Part shown: positions 21,055-30,128 of the stretch, in pieces
How positions within the stretch are numbered: position 1 is the first letter of the stretch
Layout of the letters: the number at the start of each line of letters is the position of its first letter
From: Pelargonium cotyledonis
Lineage: Eukaryota; Streptophyta; Magnoliopsida; Geraniales; Geraniaceae
NCBI GenBank assembly: GCA_036897625.1
Contig: JAYMTA010000383.1
Span: 1 to 30,128 of the forward strand
Direction of reading: 5' to 3'
DNA: 30,128 bases
The notes under the pieces: model-generated
Databases searched by the model: none
Seen by the model: only the letters and a program-made list of their open reading frames with translations
What the model was told of the DNA's origin: nothing
Made by a program: the position numbers and the translations under genes

Positions 21055-22578
21055 GTAAGTCTCTATCTTCTCCGCCCTCCTTTTTGTTTTGTTGTTCTGC
21101 TTTGATTTCAGTCCGTTTCGCGGTGGCTGGCTTTGTTTCGAGATAACGATAAATAAGCATTACTCATGTACCTGTTGATTTTTAGGGTTCTGCAATTTGT
21201 TTCCTTTGAATTGTAGGGTCGATTCTCCTAAAGCTTTCATGTGTTCCTCAATCGTGTATTGATTTAGGGGGTAATTGTTCAATTTTTTTTTTTTAAAGGA
21301 TTTTCTGTCATTGCTTCTTTGGGTTTGTTGGCACTTATGTTCTAATTGTTCTGGCTTTTCGTTTTTGTTTGTACGTATCTTTGCGCGCGGAGTTGGCTCC
21401 TAAAGGCTTCATCTTTATTTATTTTTGTATTCAACTTGTTTCAAATAGTGTGCGGCTGTTGTATGGTTTCAGTTTTTTGTTTGCTTAATAAATATAAATG
21501 CTTTTTTTTATTTGCTTAATGCTGGATTTAATTCAAATATCTGGATTTGTGTGTGACTGCTGCATAGTTGGTGTGAAGATACTAATGGGAACTTGTTAAG
21601 TTTTGATTGCTCTATTTATTCTATGTACTTCCATTTATTGCTTTTGGTGATGGAGGTTGAATTTATTTACTTGGGAATTTATTCTTGATAAATCTTGACT
21701 TCAAAGAATGCTGATGTGTTCTGTGACATCTAAATAGTATAGACTAAAATGGTGTCCTACTCAGTTGCATTTAGTGTATCCGATGTCATGAACTAGGGTT
21801 GAACCTAGCCAAAAAGGATTAAAAGGGTATAAAGTTTTGTTAAATTGATTTGATCCTTCTTATGCTACAATGAGGGTGACATCACAATCAGGGCTACCCA
21901 TTCAAAAAACCTGTCACCTCCTCTTCTGGTAATTGGACAGTTTTCCATGGATAGGCATATTGGCGATGACATAGTATAGATAAATGCAAAGTGAGAACTT
22001 GCAGTCATCTGCATAATATATTCATTCTCAATTACTGAATGTGAATGAACTAAATTTGCTGTTTACTGAGAACCCCATTATTCTTGTTAGGACTTAAGAG
22101 TATGCATTGCATGATGTCTCAAATTTTCTTTCTTTTCTGCTGCTAGAAGCTTAATAGTGTATCTCAAGTAATAATGGACAATGCACAGTAATCAATATGA
22201 TCTGCACTCTACTTATGGAAGAAAATAAGTAGTGCAAACCATATTGCTTGAACACATTTCTGCAAGTTTTGACATATGACATCTTTTAACCCTGCAAAGT
22301 ATTTTATACTTGGCCTTCATGAAGTAACTTCTTAAGACTGAAACTTTTTCGGCACACTGCATATGGATAAGATGAATTTTAAATAGTACCGTGCTCAGTA
22401 GTCTGTTCCCCTTTTGCTGCTTCCTCTCCAAAAACCTCAAAAAGGAAAAATAAGTAAAACACAGAAAACTGAGGCTCTGCCTTTACTCTTTCAGTATTTT
22501 TGAACTTGTGGTTAGTGATTTACATATCCTGAATTTATTAGAATGTTTATGACTTGCTTTGTAATGCTGGTTTGTCAG
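21055..22578 (+). other. 1.5-kb 5'-UTR intron of the NFRKB-like gene
   Basis: The intron starts GTAAGT and ends TTTGTCAG at 22578. The interior is T-rich with no coding motif. Long leader introns next to the promoter often raise expression in plants; that role is inferred here, not shown. Confidence 0.65.
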
Positions 22579-22596
22579 GGTGTTCGTGTGGGGAAG

Positions 22597-22672
22597 ATGT
22601 CCTCTATTGTCAAGACTGTATTTATTCATGTGCCAGTATAATGTTGCACTGGAGGTTTTTGTGACTTTTTGA
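22597..22672 (+). promoter_or_regulatory. Cluster of three upstream ORFs in the NFRKB-like leader
   Basis: After the leader intron, the 98 bases before the main ATG hold three ATGs, each opening a short frame. These are 22597-22641 (14 codons), 22628-22672 (14 codons) and 22641-22664 (7 codons). The second and third overlap the first, and all end before the main start at 22677. The last stop is only 4 bases upstream of the main ATG. Such arrangements usually lower main-ORF translation; the effect here is inferred. Confidence 0.6.
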
Positions 22673-22676
22673 GCCT

Positions 22677-25600
22677 ATGGCAGCTGATCAGCGAAGAAAA
22701 CGACTGAATAGCGCCAGCAGTTCCTGGGATCATTACAGAGCAAAAAAGAAGAAGTTGGGATCTCAGGAAAATGATAGAAACATGAAATCTCATATTTCCC
22801 TTGAGTGGGATGACAACCAAAAAAAGGTTGTAGCCAAAACAGAACAAATTGGCATATGTTGGAGAAGTTTGAAGCCATTTAGGGAGACAGTTCCTCGTTA
22901 CCATAATGTCTTGGCAACTGTCATTTCTGTTCCTCGGGAAATTTTTGAGTTGGAAAATTTGACAGATGTGCTTTCTTATGAGGTAATTATAGTTATATAT
23001 GGTTCCCCTTAGGTTACTTATATCTGCATTATATATTGATGGCCACTTATTTTATGTACTGTCAAATATATTTTCATTTGGTGATTGATATCTCCTGTAT
23101 TTATTCTGTTGAACTCGTTACAGGTATGGCAGACTCATCTATCAGAGAGTGAAAGAAACCATCTTATGCAGTTTCTTCCTGGAGAACCGGATGCACAGCA
23201 AGGTCTTCAGGCTTTGCTTGCTGGGGATAACCTTCACTTTGGGAACCCTTTTCTGAAATGGCAAGTGTACATGTTTATGATACTTATATTATGACATGCT
23301 TTCTATTTCTCTGTGAAATTGGTAGTGTAACATCAATGAGACACTGCCCCCAATTTGCTTCTGCAATATTGTTACATGTCATAATCAAGTTTCTTACACA
23401 GCGACATGTTGCATTTGGTTATGTATTGTTTCTGGATTGTTAGAATTTTGGTGTGATGTAATGGTCACAACTAAGGTGATACTTTTTATGGAAGGATGTC
23501 CTATTTGTCTTCTATAAAAAATCAGGATTTTAAGGCTAAAGATCTCTACTATGTTGTTGATAGCTACAGAGAATAATTTAAGGACCACTTCCACTTCCAT
23601 AGCTTCATAGTTTTTCAATCTTTTTTAGAGGTGAAACAAGATCTGTAGAAAATAATTTAGCTAAGATATTGGAATAAGTTTTAGCCTCTAAAAGGTATTG
23701 AGAAACAAATTGGTGTCTTGATGGACATCCTATCATTCTTTCTTGTTACATTATTACTTCTGCATGTGTGCATTGTTTCTGTGTTGCATTTTTCTAAAAT
23801 TAATTATTTTTTATGTTGTGTTTGGTTTTGTGATCTGGTGTCATCTGTCACCCTGCCATATTTCCTAAATTACCAAGGTTGTGAATATCATACTCTTACA
23901 GTGACATTTCACAGCAGATAATAAATGAAAGTGCAGAGAGAATTTCCTTATTACTTTTTTATCTTTGAAAAAAATGTTCACTTGTGATATGTGATTGAGT
24001 GAGCGAACTTACCTAGAACTACTGGTTGCAGGGGTGCTGCACTGTGTTCAGGCAATCTTCACCCTGATTCTATTATACATCAGGAACTGTGTTTGAAGAG
24101 TGATAACAAAGTTTACCATGCAGAGTTATCAGAGTATCATGAGAAGTATGTGAAACATCTTAAATTTGTTAATATATATATTTATGTGTGTGTGTGTATC
24201 AATTTGTACTTTAAATGACTCCTTTGTGGCTATTTATCTCTGAACATTTTTATGTTTTGTGTGACAGTCTCATTAAATGTTTCCATGAGGGGAAGGAGAG
24301 ATGTGCAAACTCTGAGGATCCAGAAAAGGAAATTGCACAGATGTGGAGGTTGGCACTATCTGAACTTTTTTTTGTTTATCTTTCACAATTGAGTTCTTAG
24401 AGGCACTTTTTTTTTACTCATAATATAGGTAGCCAAGTGACGGGCAAATGGCAAACAGTATCTTCCAACTGTTGCTTTGGTGAAGTTATTCACTTCTTTG
24501 TCTCCAAACTTTCACGCCCTTTCAATTTTAAGCAATATTTTTGTAACTGGAGTGATAGAAAAGGACATGCACTTAGTTTATTATCTGTCCGTTCTTTTTA
24601 ACCTGAGCTCAAAATATTTTAAAACATAATAGTAATTTGTTTGTGGAAGGGTCTTGGAATTGGATTGTTTTATCTGTTCCATTTTCCAAGTTAGCAAAAC
24701 AATAATTCTTTCAATAGTCTGTTTGGACTTGTGAAATGATAGTTTACTGTCATCTTTTTATTTTTCACACCTCATTGTTGAATCATTTAAAAATTTGACT
24801 TGGCTTTCTGTTGGAATTGTATCTTGCATAGTATATGTATGTTGAGGAATGATCTAACATAATGAGCCCCATTACATATAAATTTCCAAATATTTGGACA
24901 GAATAAGTTGGTGTTAAAATTGTTTTTCTTTTGATGGAGTATAAACATGTTCTGAGTATTGATATTGTTTTCCTTTATGGTGTGTTTGGGAATCCTCATT
25001 TGATTTCAAATGCTGGATTTGAACCAAATGAGGTGTTTGGGAACTCCAAGAATTTGGATTTGGATTTGAGTGAAATCCAATGGCATTCAAAACATGTCTA
25101 GAAAATGAGATTTCAAATGATAGCTCATACCTTGTCATTTGAAATTCTACGTTTTCCCAAAAATTATATTTGTATTTGAAATACATCATTTCAAATCCAA
25201 AATTTCAAATGACGAATTTCAAATCAAATCCATGTTTCCAAACCCAACCTTATATGATTTGTAGAAGCATCTTCTTTGGGTATTGAATATAAACCATCTC
25301 CAGTAACCTATCGATGGTGATAACATGATATGTATTTGATAGTTTGGAGCTTCACCTGCAGGTCAAGAACTGATGTGGATAAAATGGTTTCCAAGGAAGA
25401 TAGATTTCACAATTTTGAAGAAAATGCTGCTACATCTGAATCTTGTTCTTGGTTTGAAGACGAGAAAGCATACAGTAGTGATAACCAGAACTCGTCAGTA
25501 ATGAAGGGTGGAGAACTTGAAAGACGGTAATTGATCTCTTCACTATGAACTGTGCCCATTGCATCTATGTCTATTGCCCCTCAATTTGTCTTGGTCTTTA

Positions 25601-28600
25601 GGACTGTGATTTTAAAAATTGCTTATTCTTTGAAAGATTAGTAAATCAGAGATACTTGAACGAATATAGTATTTTGCTTTCTAGTACGTTCTCTTTTAAC
25701 TGTTGATAGCAATAACAGTAGTTATCACCTGAATTAAACTATGCAAAAATTTCTCTTGGTTATTATTTTTGGAAAATTATATGCTTGATTATTTCTATCA
25801 ATTTTTTGTTTGATGTTTTTATCACTAATTGCCTGTTTAGTGAAGCTTCCAATCATGTGAAGCTGTGCAAATTTTGCCAACTGTTTTCTCTTACTCTTTT
25901 CATGAACATTCTTATTTGTGTTTGCCTATTACATGAGAATGAAATTTTATTTTCACCTTGGCCCATCATTAGAAATTAGAATTATGATATAGATTTAAAA
26001 GTCAGTATGTAGTACGTGCAGCAGATTATCATAATGTCTACTGTCTGATAAGAAGTAGAACCCTAATAAGTAAAATTAACTGTTTAAGAGAAGAAAGAAC
26101 CCCGTGTTGACTGTAAAATGAGTTTTCAACTTTGAGACAGTGGTTTAGCTTTGTCGGCAGCTCTGCATAGATTATTGAGTCTAGTTCACATTGGTTGTTG
26201 ATGATCATCTGCTGGTGAACTTATTGGCATCTATTGTTTTCTGGAGCATTTGGTAGCAAACATTTTGGTGCATCTTGTAAGATCTTGAATTCCAACAGTT
26301 ACTTCGTGTGGCTATTTGTCCACAGTTGTTGGTTTGTGATTTAAAATGTACTCTGTCCCTAAAACATCTTTGCTTCCATGATTTTCAGAACCAGTCAGAA
26401 AAGTGTTTTGAAGGACAAATCCAGAAATCAATTTCCAACTTCAGATGATTCGCATAATGAAGCAGCTGTAAGCACAAGAAAAGGAGATAAGCAACTGAAG
26501 CGTAACATCAATGGTAGTGATGGTGCAAAGTACATGTCATATTTTAAGGTTTGTGTTCTTTTGGTATATTTTTGGTAGTGTTACGAAACCTTAAGAGTTA
26601 CAGCAAACTCTTACTTGCTTTCCTATGGATAAGAAAAACAATATTTAGAAGTGGTATAAATGTAATATGTCACATTTTCTTAACATTCCAAACACAATAT
26701 TTTAAATTAATTATCAGTAATCAACATAATATTTTTAACTATCCAATAATATTTAGAATACAATGTATGTTAGATCCCCCAAGCCAAATGAGGCCTTAAT
26801 TAGCATAGAGTAATAACAATTTGGGAATTTACAATTTTTCGCTGAGAATGCAAGAGTGACTTTGATGTTTTGTTGTTGATTGTTTACTTTTTATATGTTT
26901 CAGATTAGCAAGAAGCAGCATGAACTTGTTAAGAGCATGAAGCAGACTGGCAAAAGTATTCAGTCTAGGTCACTGAACCGTGTTCTAGGCAATCTTGATA
27001 GTTTTCATGTACAGTCATATGAAGTATTTGAGGAAGAAGAGAAGAAGAAATTGCATGAGCACTGGTTAGTGTATTTTGGAGTACAAATCTAATTCTAACA
27101 TTAACATATTTTTGTTGTTGTTGTAATTCTCCCATTTTAATGTTTAGTCTTGTTTATGTAGGTTACAATTGGTCCAGCAAGATCTCCCAGCAGCTTATGC
27201 AAACTGGAGAGAAAGGCAGTCACAGATACAAAAAATAATCAAGTTATTGGAGCAGGATATGAAAAACAAGCTGATTTTCTCAAATGTGATTTCTTATGCT
27301 TCCTTCATTTATACTTTTCTTTCTGCTGCATGTTTGTGTGTGTGTGTGTGCATACACCCTAACATTGACTTGTTGGTTGCTTTGCTTTCATAATTTGGTG
27401 ATCAGGATGAGGAGACCCTTGAGAATGAGATGCAGAATCAGACAGATGCTGGATTAGTAGCTGATGGATCCATCGTGCAAGATGGTGAAGAGTCTTTTCC
27501 CATGTCCCAACAGAATCTGGCTCCACACCAGATTCCTTCACCAAATGGTGATCTCAATGATATGGATATGAATTCAGAAAGCAATCATAGTCTATCAAAG
27601 TCAGATGATGGTGAAGAGTCTATTTCCATGTCCCAACAGAAACAGGCTCCACAGCAGATTCCTTCACTTGATGGCAATCACAACCATATGAATTTGGTTT
27701 CAGAAAGCAATCATATTCTATCAAAGTCAGACGATTCTGCTCAGGATGAATCAGAACACTCAGGGAATTTGAACGCTACAAATACCATTGTTATGCAGGA
27801 AATTCCTCTCTTGTCTCAATGTGATGCCTGGCAAACAAATGACATGCCACATTCTTTTTATGGTTCTACTGCAGGTCATGAATACTCATCCTCCAGTGGG
27901 TTAGTACTTGAGCATCCGCAAGTTAACGAAGAGCTGCATGCTCACTTGGTTGGTCTGGAAACTGATTTGCACAAAAAAGATGTGATACACAGACAATCAG
28001 GTAATGTTTCCTTCAGTTCTTACCCAAACCAAGACAGAAATGGGTTACTTCAATCTTTGTTTAAGGGCCAGGGAATGATGTCTTGCCATCCTGAGCAGAA
28101 AACAGTGGGGCTAGACTTTCAGACCCCTAACGTTTTGATGGAAGATGGGCCATTTCCTAGGCATTTCCAGCAACCGCTGCAGCCACCTCCGCAGCCATTG
28201 CTGCAGCTGGAGCATGTGCAGGGAAGACGGAATCAAGTTTACATGGAGCAGCAGAACATGTCAGATAACATCTACTCTGATGGAGGTAGATACTTCATTC
28301 ACAGGCAAGAACACTTACCGCCTGCGCCTGTCCCTAATGTGCAGGACTGGGCTGTCAATCCTATTCATATGCCAGCACCTCTGCAGTCTCATTTAAATGG
28401 AGGTGGATTATTAAGTCAGAACTGGATTTCTGGTGACCAACAAGTTCGTGGTGGCTGGGCTGTTCCAGATGGGGCCAGTGTCCGAAGTCAGAATATTGGA
28501 AGTGTAAGCAATGCAGATCAAAACTTATATAGTGTTCTATCGCATTGTAACCCATTACGTTCTAGTGCCCCCTATGATTCGGGGCGCTCCACAGAGCAGT

Positions 28601-28821
28601 TCATTCCACAACGGAACTACGGAATGCTTAATGGGGTTACTCCTAGGATGAACAATGTCTTACCTCAAACTGCCAATCCACTTGACTACTTGAGTGGGCG
28701 TGAAGCAGCAGCAGCTCCATCTCTAATGACGGACGAGATGGTTTGGATGAGCATGCCACAGCAGAATTCTGCTTTACATGATTCGATGGGAAAACCATTT
28801 TTGAGAAGATGGAACCAGTGA
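22677..28821 (+). CDS. NFRKB-like nuclear protein (INO80-complex type), 9 coding exons
   Basis: Plant homologue of NFRKB/INO80G, a nuclear subunit of the INO80 chromatin remodeller whose DEUBAD domain binds the UCH37-type deubiquitinase in animals. Closest remembered relative: Arabidopsis At5g13950. Exons: 22677-22982, 23124-23260, 24032-24145, 24268-24348, 25362-25526, 26389-26548, 26904-27064, 27162-27285, 27406-28821; total 2664 nt, 887 residues, phases consistent. The start MAADQRRKRLNSASSSWDHY matches the family. Basic NLS-like patches (RRKR, RAKKKKLG) are followed by HISLEWDDNQKKVVAKTEQIG. The DEUBAD region (about residues 80-185) has FELENLTDVLSYEVWQTHLS, FLPGEPDAQQ, LLAGDNLHFGNPFLKW and GAALCSGNLHPDS. 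A basic, coiled-coil-prone segment (QDLPAAYANWRERQSQIQKI) follows. The single large last exon encodes a low-complexity Ser/Gln/Pro-rich tail ending GKPFLRRWNQ. Intron 23261-24031 uses a GC donor. The gene looks intact. Confidence 0.93.
23261..24031 (+). other. GC-AG intron in the DEUBAD region
   Basis: Exon 3 ends AAATG, the intron begins GCAAGTG and ends TTGCAG. Joining there gives the conserved FLKW-GAALCSGN with correct phase. GT choices nearby are worse. GT at 23265 throws the frame into an early stop. GT at 23267 keeps frame but inserts two residues into a conserved motif and has a poor donor (GTACAT). GC donors make up roughly 1 percent of plant introns and usually have strong flanking consensus, as here. 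Confidence 0.8.
24979..25249. mobile_element. 271-bp MITE in the NFRKB-like intron before exon 6
   Basis: The left end reads GGTGTGTTTGGGAA, and the reverse complement of the right end reads GGTTGGGTTTGGAAA. The flanks are TTAT on both sides (24975-24978, 25250-25253), consistent with a TTA/TWA target duplication. The interior is a sub-repetitive mix of atttgaaat and atttcaaat, so much of the element could fold on itself. It fits a Tourist-like or related MITE. The rest of this 1-kb intron (24349-24974, 25254-25361) shows nothing else. Confidence 0.7.
27481..27732 (+). repeat. Tandem 126-bp coding duplication (2 x 42 residues)
   Basis: Two adjacent in-frame units, 27481-27606 and 27607-27732, each encode 42 residues. 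Unit 1 begins DGEESFPMSQQ and unit 2 begins DGEESISMSQQ; both contain QIPS and end LSKSD. About two thirds of residues are identical and no indel separates them. It lies at the start of the low-complexity tail of the NFRKB-like protein. Confidence 0.9.
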
Positions 28822-29535
28822 CTGCATTTTGAGGCTGGTTGGAGATGGTCATTAGAACAAATGTGGAAACATTTAGGGACTGTCATTGGTAGGAGGAGGA
28901 TGAGTAGTCTTCTGCAGTTACTGCACGGAGGCTGAATATAGATAACCCCCGGATATAGGTTGTTGTACATACACACCTATACAAGAAAGATCGAAATCAA
29001 CTCAACTCTCAACTCCATGTATGTAGATAATACCTAGTTAGTTATTAGATGAGCAGGTGGAGAAATTGGTGCTAGGATGGAGACATCATCTCTTTTTTGG
29101 TAAGTTACAGTTGTTTCTTTTAATTGGAATTCATTTTTCTCTGTTTACTGAGAAAAATACTTTCAAATAATTTATAGCTAGCTAGGCTGCAAATTAATGG
29201 CCTGGCCTAGTTTGACAATTGTTAAATTTTTCCTTTGGTTCTCCTGTTAATTCTTTGTTCTGAGCTGCAATAGAGCATGATAATATTTGTTCTGGTGGCA
29301 CCTAGTGATTGATTTTACTTGTTTCATCGATATCTCAGTTTCAAGCTCTTTCTGATAATTAAAAGAACATTTTAGTTTGTGTTTTTTTCTCTTGCATTTT
29401 CGATCTCAATGATGAGATTGGTCTGATCTGGTGGTGATGGGGCAGTTTCAGTAGTGTCTTGAATGGAACCAGAGGCTTGTCGTAACTATTTGTTAATTGC
29501 GGAGCAAGTATAGCACTTCACCTAATAAAGTAGAA
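28822..29535 (+). other. 3' UTR of the NFRKB-like gene, with a possible 3'-UTR intron
   Basis: After the TGA at 28819-28821 the sequence is non-coding. A strong donor (TTTTG|GTAAGT) occurs at 29100. Acceptors follow at 29445 (GGGGCAG) or 29451 (GTTTCAG). AATAAA at 29524-29529 is a good poly(A) signal just beyond. If spliced, the exon junction would be about 280 bases after the stop codon. If not spliced, an unmarked poly(A) site before 29100 is equally possible. Confidence 0.45.
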
Positions 29536-29859
29536 AAGGCCATGAATTGACAACTAATGTAGCGTGCCACTCTTTTTTAATGTGAGTTTCATTTGTATGC
29601 TTATTCATTCGAGTTTTTTTCTTCTATATTTATAAAGAAAAATTACTTATATCTATCTTGAACTTTATATTTTTTGCACATATCTATTCTAAAATTTAGT
29701 TTGTAATTATTGGCTATTTTAAAATATGTCACAAAATTTTTCGTCTACTATTTTCGTTAGAGTTAAAGAAATATTTCAAAAAATTCAACATGTGTCCAAC
29801 ACATGATTATTATTATTATATTGAAATTTCAAAATTATCTTAACTACACACTTCTTCTT
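29536..29859. other. AT-rich flank, no gene seen
   Basis: Very AT-rich DNA with a short (ATT)n run near 29806-29819. No coding or RNA gene is supported. Confidence 0.5.
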
Positions 29860-30015
29860 CCTCAATGGGTTGCCGTAAAATCAATAGTTTGCCGGAAAAT
29901 TCAAAGTCTCGACGTAACTTCATAGTTCTACCAGAAAAATCAAATTTTCGCCGGAATTACTAAATGCTCGTCGGGATCATCATAAACTCGCCGGAAACGT
30001 CCAATTTTCCGGCTA
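29860..30015. repeat. Degenerate tandem repeat, period about 20 bp
   Basis: Seven or eight successive units of 18-22 bases share a core like tcgccggaaaa followed by tcaaa: gttgccgtaaaatcaata, gtttgccggaaaattcaaa, gtctcgacgtaacttcata, gttctaccagaaaaatcaaa, ttttcgccggaattactaaa, then cgtcggga, cgccggaaac and ttccggct units. Copies are strongly diverged. This looks like an old minisatellite or the inner repeat of a transposon end that continues beyond the window. Confidence 0.6.
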
Positions 30016-30128
30016 GATTTTTTGGGCACATTTTTTCCTTACAAAACTTACAAAAAATGAAACAAAAATTCTTTTTAGATATGAAAATTTTACAATGAAC
30101 CCAAAATTAAAAAAAAAATGTCAAAATA

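Noticed and set aside
20751..21160. Overlapping frames of 65-119 codons on both strands
   Set aside because: They arise from GC-rich and CT-repeat promoter and leader sequence; none matches a known protein and the sense frame crosses a strong splice donor.
23260..23270. Use of a GT donor at 23265 or 23267 for NFRKB-like exon 3
   Set aside because: 23265 causes an early stop in exon 4; 23267 inserts two residues into FLKWGA and has a weak GTACAT context.
24178..24202. (TG)n and (AT)n runs here and near 27336-27351
   Set aside because: They are short simple repeats common in plant introns; nothing suggests function.
29860..30015. CRISPR-like array
   Set aside because: Units are contiguous and diverged with no constant repeats and variable spacers, and the genome is a plant nuclear genome.

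Overview
The window is nuclear DNA from a flowering plant, most likely a eudicot. It has AT-rich intergenic DNA, short GT-AG introns, CT-rich 5' leaders, a plant-type tRNA gene and several classes of plant transposable element. The host genes are recognisable plant orthologues. I cannot name the species from sequence alone, and all family names below come from recognising protein motifs, not from a database search.

Layout. Positions 1-2472 hold the 5' part of a decayed Mutator-like element (MULE) on the minus strand; the element runs off the left edge. Positions 3079-6814 (+) hold an intact eight-exon gene for phosducin-like protein 3 (PLP3, beta-tubulin folding), whose 2.2-kb first intron contains a dead LINE RNase H segment. 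A 667-bp TAA-flanked MITE lies at 7152-7818. Positions 9011-10888 (-) hold an intact five-exon gene for organellar GatC (Gln-tRNA amidotransferase subunit C), with a possible remote leader exon near 11.7 kb. Positions 12724-18322 (+) hold a 13-exon SFH-type Sec14/nodulin-like phosphatidylinositol transfer protein gene. All its splice sites look intact, but the coding sequence has an in-frame TAG, a small deletion and two frameshifts, so I call it a young pseudogene. Positions 18.7-20.7 kb carry two related retroposons with 11-bp target-site duplications and a tRNA-His(GTG) gene at 19128-19199. Positions about 20.9-29.5 kb (+) hold an intact NFRKB-like gene (INO80-complex-type DEUBAD protein), with a 1.5-kb leader intron, upstream ORFs, one GC-AG intron, an intronic MITE, a tandem 42-residue duplication and a probable 3'-UTR intron. 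The right end holds a degenerate tandem repeat with a period of about 20 bp.

The genes do not form a pathway: PLP3 acts in cytosolic tubulin folding, GatC in organelle translation, SFH in lipid signalling and NFRKB in chromatin remodelling. PLP3 and GatC are convergent. GatC and the SFH pseudogene are divergent and share an upstream region of roughly 0.6-1.5 kb. I saw no convincing new multi-gene system. The points of interest are the gene decay, the retroposon pair and the unusual transcript architecture of the NFRKB-like gene.
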